This document shows, in pieces, positions 27,216 through 39,900 of a stretch of 64,000 nucleotides of DNA. The DNA comes from Casuarius casuarius. Its lineage: Eukaryota > Chordata > Aves > Casuariiformes > Casuariidae. The notes beneath the pieces were generated by a model that was not told where the DNA came from, did no database searches, and was given only the letters and a program-made list of their open reading frames with translations. Each line of letters begins with the position of its first letter. The stretch's first letter is position 1. The stretch lies in contig PTFA01000035.1 of NCBI GenBank assembly GCA_003342895.1, forward strand, positions 5,438,143 to 5,502,142, read 5' to 3'. A program made the translations under genes and the position numbers.

Positions 27216-27480
27216 ATTTAAAATACATAAATGAGCAATACAAAAATAGATGGGCTCAGTGCTGATAAATGCAAAGCCGTGCACATTGGAAGTGAAAATG
27301 AAAATGTTTGAAAGGCACTTGATTAACTTTCTTGGTTCCCATTGTGGAATTTGAGGAGATTGTGAAAGGGTATAAAATGATAAAGGGGATAAAAACCCAG
27401 TCAAATTTGAAATTTTGTGCTTCAAGAAGATAACTATTTTGCATTTCTATCCTTCCTCAGATCTGAAGCAAGATGCATCA
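27216..27480 (+). mobile_element. Short CR1 LINE relic
   Basis: The phrase AAATGCAAAGCCGTGCACATTGG near 27,269 closely follows the CR1 wording that encodes a NKCKVMHIG-type stretch downstream of the RT active site (here decayed). Further on, GGGTATAAAATGATAAAGG resembles the later CR1 segment. It is short and internally deleted, in sense orientation. Boundaries are approximate. Confidence 0.55.
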
Positions 27481-29530
27481 GAAGAATATGAAAAATCCTG
27501 TGTACAATGTGCATGACTGCACATTATATTTTAATCTTTAATAAATTCAATTTTAGATTGTAGGTAAATACAAGAAAAAACACAAGCTGCAATTTTACTC
27601 AGCTTCTCAAATTCATTCTTTTCTTGCAGCTATTGTAGGTGTAAATATTCAACAAATATTAAAGGAGCATTAAACTTGTAGCATGATTTCAGTGAGGGTT
27701 TTCTGTCAGTAAGTATAAACTGGCTCATTTAAGTACTTGAAGTTCTTATGCTCCTTTGACATGCAGCCAATAACTGAATTCCGCAGGGCTTCACCCTGGC
27801 CTTTCTCTGAGTGCTACAAATGGCTAATATAATAGTAAGCCGAAATCAACTCGTAGGATACTACCAGGACAGACAATCCAGTCACGTATCTGACAAATTC
27901 AGCAAGGGTGACAGAGTTTTTGCATCTATATAATGAATCATACCTGACAAAGAAATGAGCTTGTGGGAGAAAGGATTAATTTAATTTGTTGCTCTGCTAT
28001 CTTTGGTGTACTTAAAAGCATGTAACAAAAAACACTGTGGGCTGGGACTTCTTGATTCTTGTGTCAACCAGATGTTTGCTGGCCCTGTCTATTTAGACTG
28101 AACGTATCAGTTTGGCATGTGTGGAGGAGAGGAAATGGTTGACATCAGTGAAGATGTTGCCTATAGTGGTTTGCTCACTATCATTTCCATCTGAGGTTGC
28201 TCATCCTTTTAGAAAAGCAAATGTGAGCCTATGGTTTGTTCTGAGAGATGGATCTGGAAAAGTCCCAAACTGCATGAGTTGTCCTTTTCTGCCTCCTAAG
28301 CCAGCGGAAGATTACAGACTCTGTAGACCGTGACCCTTAGATCAGGGCCCTTAGATATTCCCTTGTCCCTCACATTCATACAGGATGCTCTTGCTGACGG
28401 CTGACTTAAAAGACGAGGGTGTTACAAGCAGAGGAAGAGCGGTGACTAAGTTCACTGCCTCGCAGGAAGTCCACAATGCTACACAGCGCTTTGGAGGGAC
28501 AGTATAAACTTTTCCTGTCGTGCCAAGGTATGCAGAGGTGTGACTGGAGCTGGTTCTGGCGGTGTGTTTCAGACTTAGGTAGATGTCACCAGGTTTCAGA
28601 GTGCATCTTCACACAGCAAAGTTTCAGTATGTTTCTGGGGAAGGACCAATTACACTGTACACACATTCTCTAGAGATGTAGGAATAGCATTATATCCAAT
28701 CCTGTGGGCCATTTTCACCATCAGAGATGCTCCTCACATTGTAAGAGCTTCAGGAGCAGAGGAGAAGGGTCTTTTCTGATAGCTGGGCAGCACAAAAAAG
28801 AAACTTGCTGGAGTTAAATTCAGAAAGGTGGTGAGCTGTGCTTGAAGGCAAGGTGTAGGTTAGCGCATGGTTCCTGGGGAAGCGTAGAAGAGTGCAGTGA
28901 ACCACGTGGCAAATGCTTGGATGGACAAGATGAGAAAAAACAGTGAGGTGGCTCAGGGTCGCTGGGCAGGGAGAGTTACACTGCCACCAGTAAATTGTAC
29001 AGGAAGTTTAAATCAGAAAAGGGAATAAGAAGGGAATAAAACTGAAGTTGGAAGTTCCTGGGCATGGAGATCGGGGGCAGAGAAATAAAGGTGGCAGATT
29101 AAAGTCTATGTTATTATGAGAAACTAAATTTAGAACCGGGGACAAACAGACTGACAAAGAGTTGAGGAAGAAAGACATTAGCGCAGGGATCTAGGCAGTT
29201 AAAAGAGTGATATTTAAAGAGTCTGAGGAGAGAACCTGAGACTCCAATCTAGTGTAGAGGAAAACTGGAAGCCACTGATGGCTGGAGAAAAAAGGGAGGG
29301 GAAGGAACTCAGAGCCATACAGATTTAAACAGACAGCTTGAAAGGAAAACTGAAAAAAGTCTGGAAAAGAAGGCTGGATTTGAAGACAAATATCTGCGTT
29401 GTAGTGAAGGAGGCTGGAAGTTCAGGGAAACTGGTCTGTATAAACAATGCTACTAGGGGCATTTTTTCACTTTAGATTGCTCAGTTTTGCCACTGGCCTA
29501 GCATGTGTATCAAAATGTAAACACAAGTGC
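27481..29530. other. Gene-free DNA, purine-biased toward its right end
   Basis: No gene is supported. From about 28,930 to 29,470 the plus strand becomes noticeably purine-rich. Small open frames at 28,112-28,333 and 28,476-28,673 show no recognisable content. Confidence 0.55.
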
Positions 29531-31350
29531 AGCTATAGTGGGTCAGACTCGAAAGTCCATCCAGACAAGTGTCTTGGCTCCAGCCATCCTCAGTAGCCGG
29601 TACCTAGGAAAGAGTGCAGGAACAGGGCAAGCCCATAGCAATACTCCCTCTGAAATCTCCAGTTCTCTTCTAGCAACCTTGAGCAGGGACTTCCTAGATG
29701 ATGCATCTTTGTGTGTATTAGTCCTTGATAGATTTCCATGGATTTGCCTAATTGCTTTTTTAAAACCATTTAAGCTTGGCTATCCATAACATCTGTATCA
29801 ACAAGTCCCTTAGCTTAACTGTAAGTGTAGTGCCTCCCTTATTTGTTTTTAGCCTGCTGTTTCCACTGATGCCGCTTAAGTTCATGTGTTTTGAGAGACT
29901 GTGAATAATCATTTGTTTTCTCCATGCAACTCATGGTTTTATGTGCTCCCTCTTGTGTCCTGCTCAATGGTCTCTTTTTCCTTCCTGGAAAGTCCTATCC
30001 TGTTTTGTGATTTCTTGTGTGAAAGATGTTCCATACCTTTGATCATTCCTTTTGCCATTTTTTGTGCCTTCTCTAGTCTCTTAAATCCTTTCTGAGATGG
30101 GGCCAAGCAAGATGGTATATTCAAGATATGGTTGAACCAAGGACTTATATCATGACAGTGATGTTTCCTGTTATGTTCTTTACTCTTTTCCTAAGGATTC
30201 ATATGTTCTACTTGCTGTTTTGACCATTGCTGGTCCCTGAGCTGGTATTTCCATAGAACCATCTATAATAATTTAAAGATACCTCTCTTGAGCAGTAATA
30301 GCCAGGGCCCATCACAACATACATAAAATTAGGACTGTTTTTTCCTCATGTGCATCACTCTGCACTTACAAAACTTGAATTTTGTTTGACATTTTGTCAC
30401 AAAATATAATAATTTCCTGCAGTTCTCCATGGCTGGTTCTGGTTTTTACTATATGGAAAATCAGGTATCATCGGGGAACTTTGTCATCTCACTCTCCACC
30501 TCCTTTTTTAAACCATTTATGAATATATCATGCGCCGGTGGAATGCTGTAGGTTCTTATGCGTGAAATAGGACTCCTACCCTATTTTTAAGAAATTATTT
30601 ATGAATAACTTAGAGCCTAGGGGAAGGAAACTTGTCAAAAGCCCTTTGGAGATACAAGCAGGCTGTATTAATCAGATTGTTCATATACATGAGCTCACTG
30701 ACTCTTGAACACAGATTTTGGAGGTGGGACTCCCCGCTTAGAGGCTAATCTTTCCTTGTATATCTCATTGTCCCCATGTCTCACAATTCCATTCTTTAGT
30801 GTTATTTCCAGCAGTTTGCCAGTATGGATCTCAGGTTTACAGGTCTGTAGTTTGTTTCATTTTCATTCACTCCCCAGAATACTTTAAAATGGGTATGATT
30901 TTTGCCAACTTCCAGTCCTTGAATCCTGGAGCAGTTTTGCGATAAGTTCACCACCACTCTTTATTTTCCTCATTTGGACACAACTTTATCCTTTTGTGGA
31001 AAGTCTGTATTTCTAATAAGCTACTTTTCCCGTTAGTTAGCCATTACAATATTTTGGTCTCCCTAAAGTCTTTTTTTCATGGAAGAACATTTTCTCTGTC
31101 CCATTGACATGGTGTCTCTAAATATCCTTGTAATCACCATATCACTTAAAAGCATCTTTTCCCTTTACCTGCTGATCTTAATTTTCTTTTAGCAAGCTTC
31201 CTCATACTCTGCCATTCCTCTTTTTTAATTTAAGCACTACTTTAATGGATATTTTGCTCCTAAAAGGATGTTGAATCTCCATGTTTTAAGGTTGCTAATG
31301 CTCTTTGATAGGATTTTGAGCCAGGTGCTGTGCGTAGCTCAGGAACAAGT
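29530..31350 (-). mobile_element. CR1-type LINE relic, about 1.8 kb, antisense
   Basis: This is the clearest transposon in the window. Read on the minus strand it runs from the RT region (right) to the 3' end (left). The left end, near GTGGGTCAGACTCGAAAGTC, resembles the usual 3' terminal wording of a sauropsid CR1 subfamily. In the middle, TTTCTGAGATGGGGCCAAGC and a following ATTCAAGATATGG...GGACTTATAT match the well-known antisense CR1 text. At 30,464-30,481 the minus strand reads K-F-P-D-D-T, the RT active-site signature KFADDT with its alanine codon mutated. Farther right, CAGCAGTTTGCC, GGTTTACAGGTCTGTAGTTTG and CCAACTTCCAGTCCTTG follow the same order as in CR1. Many stops and indels show it is long dead. 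The right edge is blurred and could extend to about 31,400. Confidence 0.88.
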
Positions 31351-32069
31351 AAGGAGTTGCTTCTGTTCTTAGGTATTTTTTAACCAACCACTCCATGAAA
31401 TGGCTATTTTCAGTGTTTAAGATTAGTCTCAGTGTGATATTCCCATAGGACACGTGCCCGATCTATACAAGGACATTACTCATGTAGTAGTATATGTATC
31501 AGTGAAAGGGCTTAGAAAACCGCTCTATAGCTTTTTATTTCTTTTTATTATAATACTAGTTATAGGAACATTTGGAAATGCAATAACTAGCAACACAAGG
31601 TGAGGTTCAATGAGGGTCCTGAGAAATTGGGTGAGGAAATCATCTTGGTTTGACAGACTTTTTTTTTCTTTTAATTGGGAAAAATAAAATTTGGAAAAGA
31701 TTTCACAAAAGCCAGACCAAATGATTTCTTGTGAAACAAAACACTCAGTTTTCATTTCAATCTCTTTTTCCTTGAAGATAATATTGAAGGTAATTTTGAG
31801 ATGAAAAGACAATTTGAATCCAAAGTTTTCAGTTAAAAAAAATGAAATATTTGAGTGTTTAGAATCTTTTTACTTTTTTGGCATGAACAGTTAAGTGAAA
31901 TCCCCAAAAATTCACAAAAAATCTTTGTGTTGCCACTGAAGTTGTAGTTTTGCCTTTTGCCTTCTTTTCCCCTCACCCAAATGTAATCGATATCTAATTG
32001 AAGTTACTTACTTCAAGCCGTTCTTAATTTCTGGCAGAGATTAAAAAAGTTTGGATGTCACTGTTAGCT
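31351..32069. other. AT-rich spacer
   Basis: AT-rich sequence between the CR1 relic and the next CpG-rich island. A minus-strand open frame at 31,525-31,812 is lysine-rich and unremarkable. No gene is seen. Confidence 0.65.
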
Positions 32070-32337
32070 CCAGTCCTTCGGAGTACGCGGTGGCTCCCGC
32101 AGCGCTGCCGGGCAGCCGGCTGCAGGCTCACGTGTGGGCAGAGGGCGGCCGGCCGCTGCTGGCAGTCGCGCTCCCCGGGAGCCGCCCCGAGCCTTGTCCC
32201 GCTGCCGCGGAGACCGCCGCAGAGGCCCGGACCATGCGGGATGTTGTCACACAGTGCCCAGCCAGGAGGTGAACCGCCTCATCCTCCCTAATTGTCCGGG
32301 GAGCAAACGCTGCTCGTAACATGCACCTACCTGTGCG
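32070..32337 (+). promoter_or_regulatory. Isolated CpG-rich island, possible promoter or first exon
   Basis: About 270 bases of CpG-rich DNA stand alone in AT-rich surroundings. Dense CG motifs include CCGGCCGCTGCTGG and GCTGCCGCGGAGACCGCCGC. The island ends beside GCGTGTGAGTAG, which contains a good splice-donor match (GTGAGT at 32,338) on the plus strand. A noncoding transcript could start here, with this as its first exon. No conserved reading frame is visible; four overlapping short frames on both strands argue against coding. The minus strand also carries CAG|GTAGGT just right of the island, so direction is unsettled. Confidence 0.45.
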
Positions 32338-35300
32338 TGTGAGTAGCCTGCTGGGTTAGTGCTGTTCATGTGCAACTTCAGGGCGTCCTACCTGTGGTTA
32401 CTTGCTTTCCAAAGTCTGTCCCCTTCTTTCAATTCATCTCGCTGTTTGAGTATTACCTACACTTCCTTTATTGGAATAATGACCCTGCTTGTTCTGAGCG
32501 AAGCAAAGATAATATAATTAATGTAGAACATTTACTCTTAGACTTTATATTTTTTAATTCATAAGGCAATCCAGTCACACTCTAGTTCCAAATTGAATTA
32601 ATGCACTATTTGTTTAAAGTCCTGCATGTGTGCTTACTTTCTTTTATAGTGTTTGAAGGAAAATGGTTGCTTAGCTCTTTTTCATCTCTCACCCCTTGAG
32701 TACAGCATTAGGTAAATGTGGTTCAGGTAGTGTAGCATCCTCTCTGCAAAGTGCCTCGTACATTGCGTGGAGGAGGAGGAGTTTCTCGGGAACAACAGAG
32801 TTCGGTGACAACCGTCACTGTGACGCACGGAGGCTGCTGTTACGATGCTGCAGGTCCCCAGCACAGCAGTGCTTGCAGATGCTGCAGGCGTGGGAGTGGA
32901 TGATTCCCATCGTGCATGCAGCATGGATTGAATGGTCAGTATGGAGCACTCTGCAATGTCTACCTGTGAGCCAAAACGAAACTGAAACTGTACTTGGCAA
33001 CTCCAGAAGAGCCCTTGGTGCTTTGGTCAGCTGAGTGATTTTCATCATCCTTTGATTCAGTTTGATGACTCAGGAAATGTGATACTAACTCTCTTCCTCT
33101 CGAGGCCTGACTTCAGTTCGGCTGCTCTCCTAGCTGGGCCGAGTGGCTCACTGCTACATCTCACTAACCAGCGACTCAGTTATCTGATGCATGTGATCAA
33201 CAGGTTTAAAATACATGAACTAGCCTACAAACTACAGCCCTGACAAAAGCAACATTGCAGCATCCTTTGGAAGAGCAGAACAACTTTTTTTGCTCTGGTA
33301 GTTCCACTTCACAGAATCCTAAAGACCAAAAAAACGTTCAGTAAACCACTACTGAAATAAAGGATCTCTCTACCAAACTCATTTGCAAAATTATTTGTCA
33401 CCTCATCTTCTCAAGCCATTGGGAGAATTCAAACCCCTACATGAAACTAGGATTTGTAGTAGTGCTGGTCCTAGGCGTTGCGCATGTTAAGTGCACGCTC
33501 AGTTGAGTCTTTCCCCACAAACCAATCCAAAACAACAGTATTTCAAAGCGTACTGGAGGGATCACTTTTCAGATAACTAATACAAAGTGTTTAAAGAAAA
33601 AAAATCCCCTTTCTTCACAAGTGCCATCCCCTCCCCCTCCCAAAAGCATTGCTCTGACATCTGCTGCTGCTGCTGCTCTGCCTGTTATTATTTGTCTTAG
33701 AGCCTCTGCCCATTCTTTTGCTTCTACAGCTGCTGCTGGTGTTTCCTCTTGGTGCTTCCTGCCTGCCTGGCCTAAATTCCATCCGACACCCCCTTGCCCC
33801 TCTGGCTGGCCGCCCGGCTGGTTAAGAGCTGGCACTTAGTTGACTGCAGCGCTCGTTTCTGCAGTAGGAACACAAAATAATATTTGGGTTTAATTTTATT
33901 TTTGAGGAGCTCCTCGAAATCCTTTCATGAGGGTAATGTATTATTTTTTCATGCTGACCTTTCGGTTTGATCTTTGATCTGCAGAGAATCTTGTACCCGC
34001 ATGAGAATTGTCAATGACTAAGGTCTGCAAAGAAAATTGTGGCAAATTTCCTGCTTCAAAGGCCATGATGAGTTGGGTTCGTTGCGGGAAGCCTTGGAAG
34101 GGACAATTTTGTCCTCTTTCTTTTCAACAGTATCACAGTCACGATGACGGTATGCTGTCAGTTGCTCTGGCAGCATCACTAATATCTCCGCTTTTTGTAG
34201 CCACTGTGCCAGGAGGGTGGAAAAGACCTGAAGAAAGAATCCAGGCTATATATATTTTTTCTTGTTCTTCCACCTTGGTCTATCTCTGAACAACTCTAGA
34301 GAGGAAGTGGTCTATGCTGACTTCCTCCTTTACAAGGCTCTTGGGGATGCTTACTTCAGTCTTCGGAAAGACAGTCCCTCGGAGCTAATGGCTGTCTGCG
34401 CCTTTCCATCCAACAAAGGTGATGGTTATGAATTGGATATAAAGAAGAGGCAAGCAACTGCAAGTGAAGTGTCTTCCCTTTCATCACCCTAAATTTGTCT
34501 CATTTAAGGCGTTTCAAAATACAGTACTCAGTTTATCCATAATATGGATCATGCGGTCGAGATCTCTCTCTCTTTTCTTTTTTTTTTTCTTTTTTTCTTT
34601 TCTTTTCTTTTTTAGCATGAACAGTTGTCTTCTGGAATATGAGAGACATTCAAAAAAGGTCTGAGATTATAGCAACAGCTTACCTCAGTACTGTTGATCA
34701 TTAAAAGGTTTTCCTAACTTTAATAGATCATGTCAGGGAACGTTCCTGTCTTCTGTGGTTGCCCATCTGTAGTAGTACTGGACCCTGACAACACCCTGAA
34801 GGGTGAGCGCCGGCTGACCTAGACTGCTTGGGACAGACATGCAACAACTTATTTTTTACTGTTCTGAAGCTGTTGAGCTGTATTCTGTTCATGGAAAAAA
34901 AAAAGTTGCTGATATAGGATGATTTTTTTTCAACTGTGAAATAACACTTTTTTTTTTTTAATTTGGAACCAAAATAAATCCCAGAGGAAGAACTTAAATA
35001 TGTGGTGAGCAACATGATGTTGACTTGCACATAGTAAACGGTGGCTTTCCAGAAAGGCTGGGGTGAAGCAATACATCTACAATTTGATGCTCTCCGCTTG
35101 TCTATCACCTAGATGATGAGCATCTCTCTTTTTCATGGATAATTGTAAGATGTTATCTTAGGAGATAGATGAAGCTATGTGTCTTGTAACTTTTTTTTTT
35201 ATATAGACAAAGAAAAGTATTTCCTGGACAGTACACTAGGACACTGGGGAAAGAATGAGTCTGAAGCTGAACATGGAAAGTGATATTCTGGCTGATGAAT

Positions 35301-38300
35301 GGAGTCATAGAATTGCACTCCACGCGTTTGTGGCCAAGGGCATATCTCCCTACTTAAAAACTGAGGACTCGGAAGCAATTGGGAAATGCCAGAGAATGGA
35401 GAAGAGCTGCAATATGGCTCCATCTTTCTCCCAGACTGCCGGAGCTGGTTAGCTGTGCTGGAGGAGTTGAATGCGAGAAGGGGCACAGAGAGCTGTGCAA
35501 ACACCACACTCTGTAGAGCAACTATTTCTAGGAGGAGGGATCAGTCTGTTCAGAGGCACAAGGTTTGTTTCTTGCCCCGGCCTCCAATGATTGTTTCTTA
35601 GTGTTTTGCTATTATCCTGCCCACACCACAGTTAAGCAGCACTTAAAATATTCCAGAATTAAAAAATTAATGAACATTAAAAATAAGCTTGAATTTAAGG
35701 GGCAAACATTTGTTGTAGCATGCAAAGCAGTATTTTCAGGCTTTCCGCTCTTTATCTAATTTTGGGTCAATATAATGTACTAAGGAAGAGAAAGAATAAT
35801 TTTACTGCCAGAAAAGCTGAGCGTTAAGAGGACCAACGCTGTTGAATACTGTCTTGTCATACAGCGCACGTTCCTTAAATCCACATCTGCCATAATGAGA
35901 TTTCTATCAATATGTTAAACAAATATTGCAAAGAGAATCTCTTAGCTTTTAGGAATGTTGAGTAAAAACCTGCAAATACAGTGTTTAGTGGTAGCGCAGT
36001 GCAATTCTACAGGTGCTGTTCTGGTGAGTTTCCACCAAAGCATTTTTTGCGGACTTTCCTACTCCTGCATTTAATATGGTCTTGAGCAGTGTCCTGGGCC
36101 TCACAGAGATAGGCATTACACGGGAAACTATATTCCCTGTCCTGAAAAGAAAGAGCGAGTGCAAGAGGGGTTAATCTGAATTTCTTGGCTCGTTCTTAGA
36201 TGGTATCTTGGGAGCATGCTTGACAATCTTAACTTGACACCTGTATATATATTTATTTTTATTGGAACATAGAATTACATTGGATTTTAAGTGAATTTTA
36301 AGTGATTCCGTTTGGTTTGTAAAATGATATTTTGTTTACATTGGTTCTTCTGGTTTGTTTTCAAAATGTTGTTACAGTGAGTTCTTAAATATTTTAATTA
36401 GCAGCACATTAAAAAATACTATTTTCTGGAAATTAAGTCATTTAGAACTAGTTAATGCCCTTCTGTATCACTTTAACCTGAATCTAGGTTGCTAATCCTG
36501 TTGAATAACAAAAACACTGAATTTCCCTCCCTGGTTGTACACTCAGAAAGATGCTTGCTAGCAAAGTGAATGTCAATCAAGGGAGGAAAATCTAACTTTT
36601 TGATCAGTCTCTAAAATGCAGATTAACTCTGCTAAAGTGTCTGTCACATAGGCTAGTGGAATATCTGAAATTCCTCCAGTATCTATTTCTGGTTTATAAG
36701 ACATTTGCCGTGATGTCCAACAAGAAACTCTCAAAATGTGCCTGGCATCGTACTCACGCTGAAGAATGCTTGTGTTTTTCCTTATTTATAAAATTTTGGG
36801 TTTCTTAATACTGTTACAAGGATTTTAACATCAGCCTCTTTGGGGGAAAAAATCTCCAAAGCCCTCAGTTCTTTTCTCATCGCTGTTTTTTAATGTTTTA
36901 TGTCAGATTTCTGATACCACAGAAGTATGTGAGCATATGAAAATGCATATATATTTACAGCAGTACCTGCAGATGTGGCTATTCAGAAATCTAACACTTT
37001 TAGAAAGGAAGTAAGCACATTTCGTATACAGAGCTGGGTTTCTGGCGGCATCGCAGACCCTGCCTCCTCCTGGGTGGGAGTCCTGGTCCTTCTGTTCCCC
37101 GCTCGCTGTGGTCCCTCCTGCGTCGTCCTTCTCCTGGAGCTCAGGGCAGGCTGTGACCCTGCACGCGGAGCTGGGGCGAGTTGTGCGGTGCCTGCACGCC
37201 TGTCAGACTGCTTCCTCGTTTGGTTCCACGCCCGGATGCCAGAGCCTCTTTTTTGGGTTAGTCCTCCTCTGTGCTAAAACTCTACAATGTGGTGACTAAT
37301 AATTTTTTGTTTTTCTTTTCGTTAGATCTCAAAGTTGATACTGAGCTGTGAAATACTGACCGAAATCCTTTCTTCCCACTTTCTCTGCCAGTCTTGGTAA
37401 AGTGAGCCTGTAGCATCAGCAGAGTTTAATAGAAGTATCTGAAAGGAGGAATGATTTTTCTGAACAAGTGAGGGCATGGCATCCCCCTTGCCCTTGCTTC
37501 TGAGTGTTCTCCGGCCTCTTCTCATCCGCTCTCTTCTCGGAGCAGTCCTACCACCTACCCGTGCACGTGGAGCTGAGGCGCAGTTTCGGTTGGGCTATGA
37601 AGTGCTCTCTGGAAGAGCTGCTGTTTCTTTGGGCTGCGCTGAGAGAGGAGGTGACTGGTATTCAACATTAGATGCCTAGGTGTTAGTGGTCCCTCACATT
37701 GCTCGAGTCTGCGGTTTTGCTGACGGCTTGTCAAGGCCCGACTTTCAGCCCCTCGCCGCTCCCTCTAGCATCCCAGGGCGCCCGCGTGTTCCCACCCGGT
37801 GTCTCCCGGAGGAAGCAGCACAGACAGAGCTCCCAGCTTCAAGTAGCTCCACTGTTCGCCACTGCAGTTCAGAGGTGCCCTCCCTGTTTGCAGGCATCTC
37901 CCCAGGGTTTCTCGGGCTAACTCCATGCGCACTAAGTAACCTCCCCTCTTTGCTCTCCTCTGTTCAGCCGGCAGTGGCCTTCTCTCTGACCCTGTTGCTT
38001 CTGCCACCTGGAGCAGCCTTCCTGTGTCTCGCTGCCTTTCTGACTCACCACCTACTTTTCAAATGCCATGTGAAAGCTTATAGTTTCAACCTTGCCTTGT
38101 CACAATCTGGAGCAGCTTAGGGAAAACAAGCTCTGGCTGTTACCCAAAGAGGGTTCAGTAATTATTTCTCTAACCCGCCTAAAGTAAAAAGGTTGGCCAC
38201 TAAAAATAAACAGGAGGAGGACCCCACACATTATTACATATTGGCTATTTTTGATCCTAGAGGTAACAAGAATAAAATCAGACCTTAACAAATTACCTCT

Positions 38301-39705
38301 GTCTGGCAAATACCATAGTACAAAAAAAATGCAGTGTGTCCATGCAAATAAAACACTGTTGGTTTGTATATTGATTCATTTTCCTTATGTTCCCATAAAC
38401 TCCAGGTTTTGGTAAGCAAGTTGAGAATAGGTGTGTGTTAGGGGAGGACAGAATAATGAGTCTTCAAGTGGAAATAAAGTTGAAAATCCACCGGTACTAG
38501 AAGGGTTGGTAGGACTGACTTTGTGCTGGCTCACAGTTCTGCACTGCTGAAATGTGCCTCAAGCACTGCTTTAAATCCACTGCCCCGTGTTTATCAAGTT
38601 CTCCCGTAGCGCATCCCGGCAGGACGTGGACACGCTTTGCAGTTTAGTTCTTCCATAAAGTATTTTCCCTGCAGTACTCTCTGGCAGTGGCTGTCGCAGA
38701 CAAAGTGACGCTGGGCAGACTTTCAGGCTTCAGCAGGGTTACGGGTAGTTTTACTCAAGTGAATGTGGCAGCCAAAGAGCAGGTGAGAACCAGCTTCCAG
38801 TGAGGTCCGTACAAATCTCCTTGGTGGGGAGGGAGAGAGAACCACGTTTCTGCTCCTCTGAAACGTATCGTGGAGAGCACAAGGGCCTTCCAGGTGCTCG
38901 CATCCAGCACTGTTTTTACTGTCTGTTTACTGTTTTCCTTTGTTTCCTAAGGGCCCATTTTTCCCTATAACTTTGTATATTTTTCCAACTGCTGCTTGTG
39001 GCTTTGCTTGCAAAGGCTCGCCCTCCCCAGCCTGGAGCACCTTCTCTCTGTGCGCGTGGGGAAGACAGCTCCTGCTTCTCATCAGCAAGGCGAGTTGGCT
39101 GCAGAAGCCTCTTTCTGACTGGAAACACCTCTAACGCTTATTGTTTGTATCGGGTTCCTACTGTCCCCAGGAAAGCTCGGGAGACTGCTGTGCTCGGAGC
39201 TAGAGCAGTCTCGTCCTCGTTAGGAGAGAGACGGTTTAGATGTCTCACCAAGCTGTTCCGAAGCTTAACGCAAATCAGTTGTGTTTTCTTCTAAATGGGT
39301 TTATTTACTTTGAATAGCTAAGACAGATTAAAACAGCTGCTGTCTCTAGTAAGGCTGTAACAATGGTTAAAATCAGGAAACAGTCGTTAGGTGGCTCAGC
39401 CAGAAACGGCCTGACAGTGACTCTGTAGGCAAGGCGTGTGAGCGCTTGTTTCTGTTAGTAAGGCCAGTTAAGATTTACTTTCCGTCCATGCATAACTGCT
39501 GTATGTGAGCAAACCGAGGTGATCTTGCCTGCCCTGCAAAGTGTTGCATAAGAAAGAACAAATTGGTAAAATAGGACTTGCAATTTTGAGCAAGTTCCTT
39601 ATTTTTCTAAGGCCTGATTCTTTGCTGCTATTCACCCTGTTCGAGTGCACAATGGATAGGAAATTCTTTCGTGAATGTTGACATAGCCACAACTTTCCCC
39701 TTAGG
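32338..39705. other. Gene-free DNA with a GC-richer middle
   Basis: No gene supported. A short (CTG)4 run lies near 33,660, and a 51-base pure pyrimidine tract at 34,563-34,613 is listed separately. The parts 37,020-37,260 and 37,480-38,000 are GC-richer and pyrimidine-rich; a stretch near 37,158 (TGCACGCGGAGCTGGGGCG) resembles one near 37,560 (TGCACGTGGAGCTGAGGCG), a possible diverged local duplication. The largest open frame, 37,680-38,120 plus (about 146 codons), is rich in S, L and P and matches no protein that I recognise. Confidence 0.5.
34563..34613 (+). repeat. 51-base pure pyrimidine tract
   Basis: The tract begins with CT dinucleotides and passes into T-runs broken by single C. Pure pyrimidine/purine tracts can form triplex-type structures and vary in length. 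It ends just before AGCATGA. It could be mistaken for a splice polypyrimidine tract, but no exon follows that I can support. Confidence 0.85.
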
Positions 39706-39900
39706 CCAGTTGGCACCGCTGCCGCAGACGTACGCGCCTACGCGCCGGGCGCCCCTTTCTGCCGCGGCGCCCTTCCTCTCGCCGGCGGGCCGGGGCCCGG
39801 CCCGGGTGTGGTGCGGTGCGGTGCGGTGCTCAGCGCGCCCGCCCGGCCGCCTGGGCTGGGGGACTGGGAGCACCGGCCTGAGCGCCGGCCTGCGTTGCAA
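39706..39900. promoter_or_regulatory. Compact CpG-rich island
   Basis: This short patch is extremely CpG-rich. It holds a GGCCGGGGCCCGG core and, at 39,810-39,829, four perfect GGTGC pentamers. Open frames on both strands here are GC artefacts. It is probably an unmethylated regulatory island; no transcription start can be placed. Confidence 0.5.
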
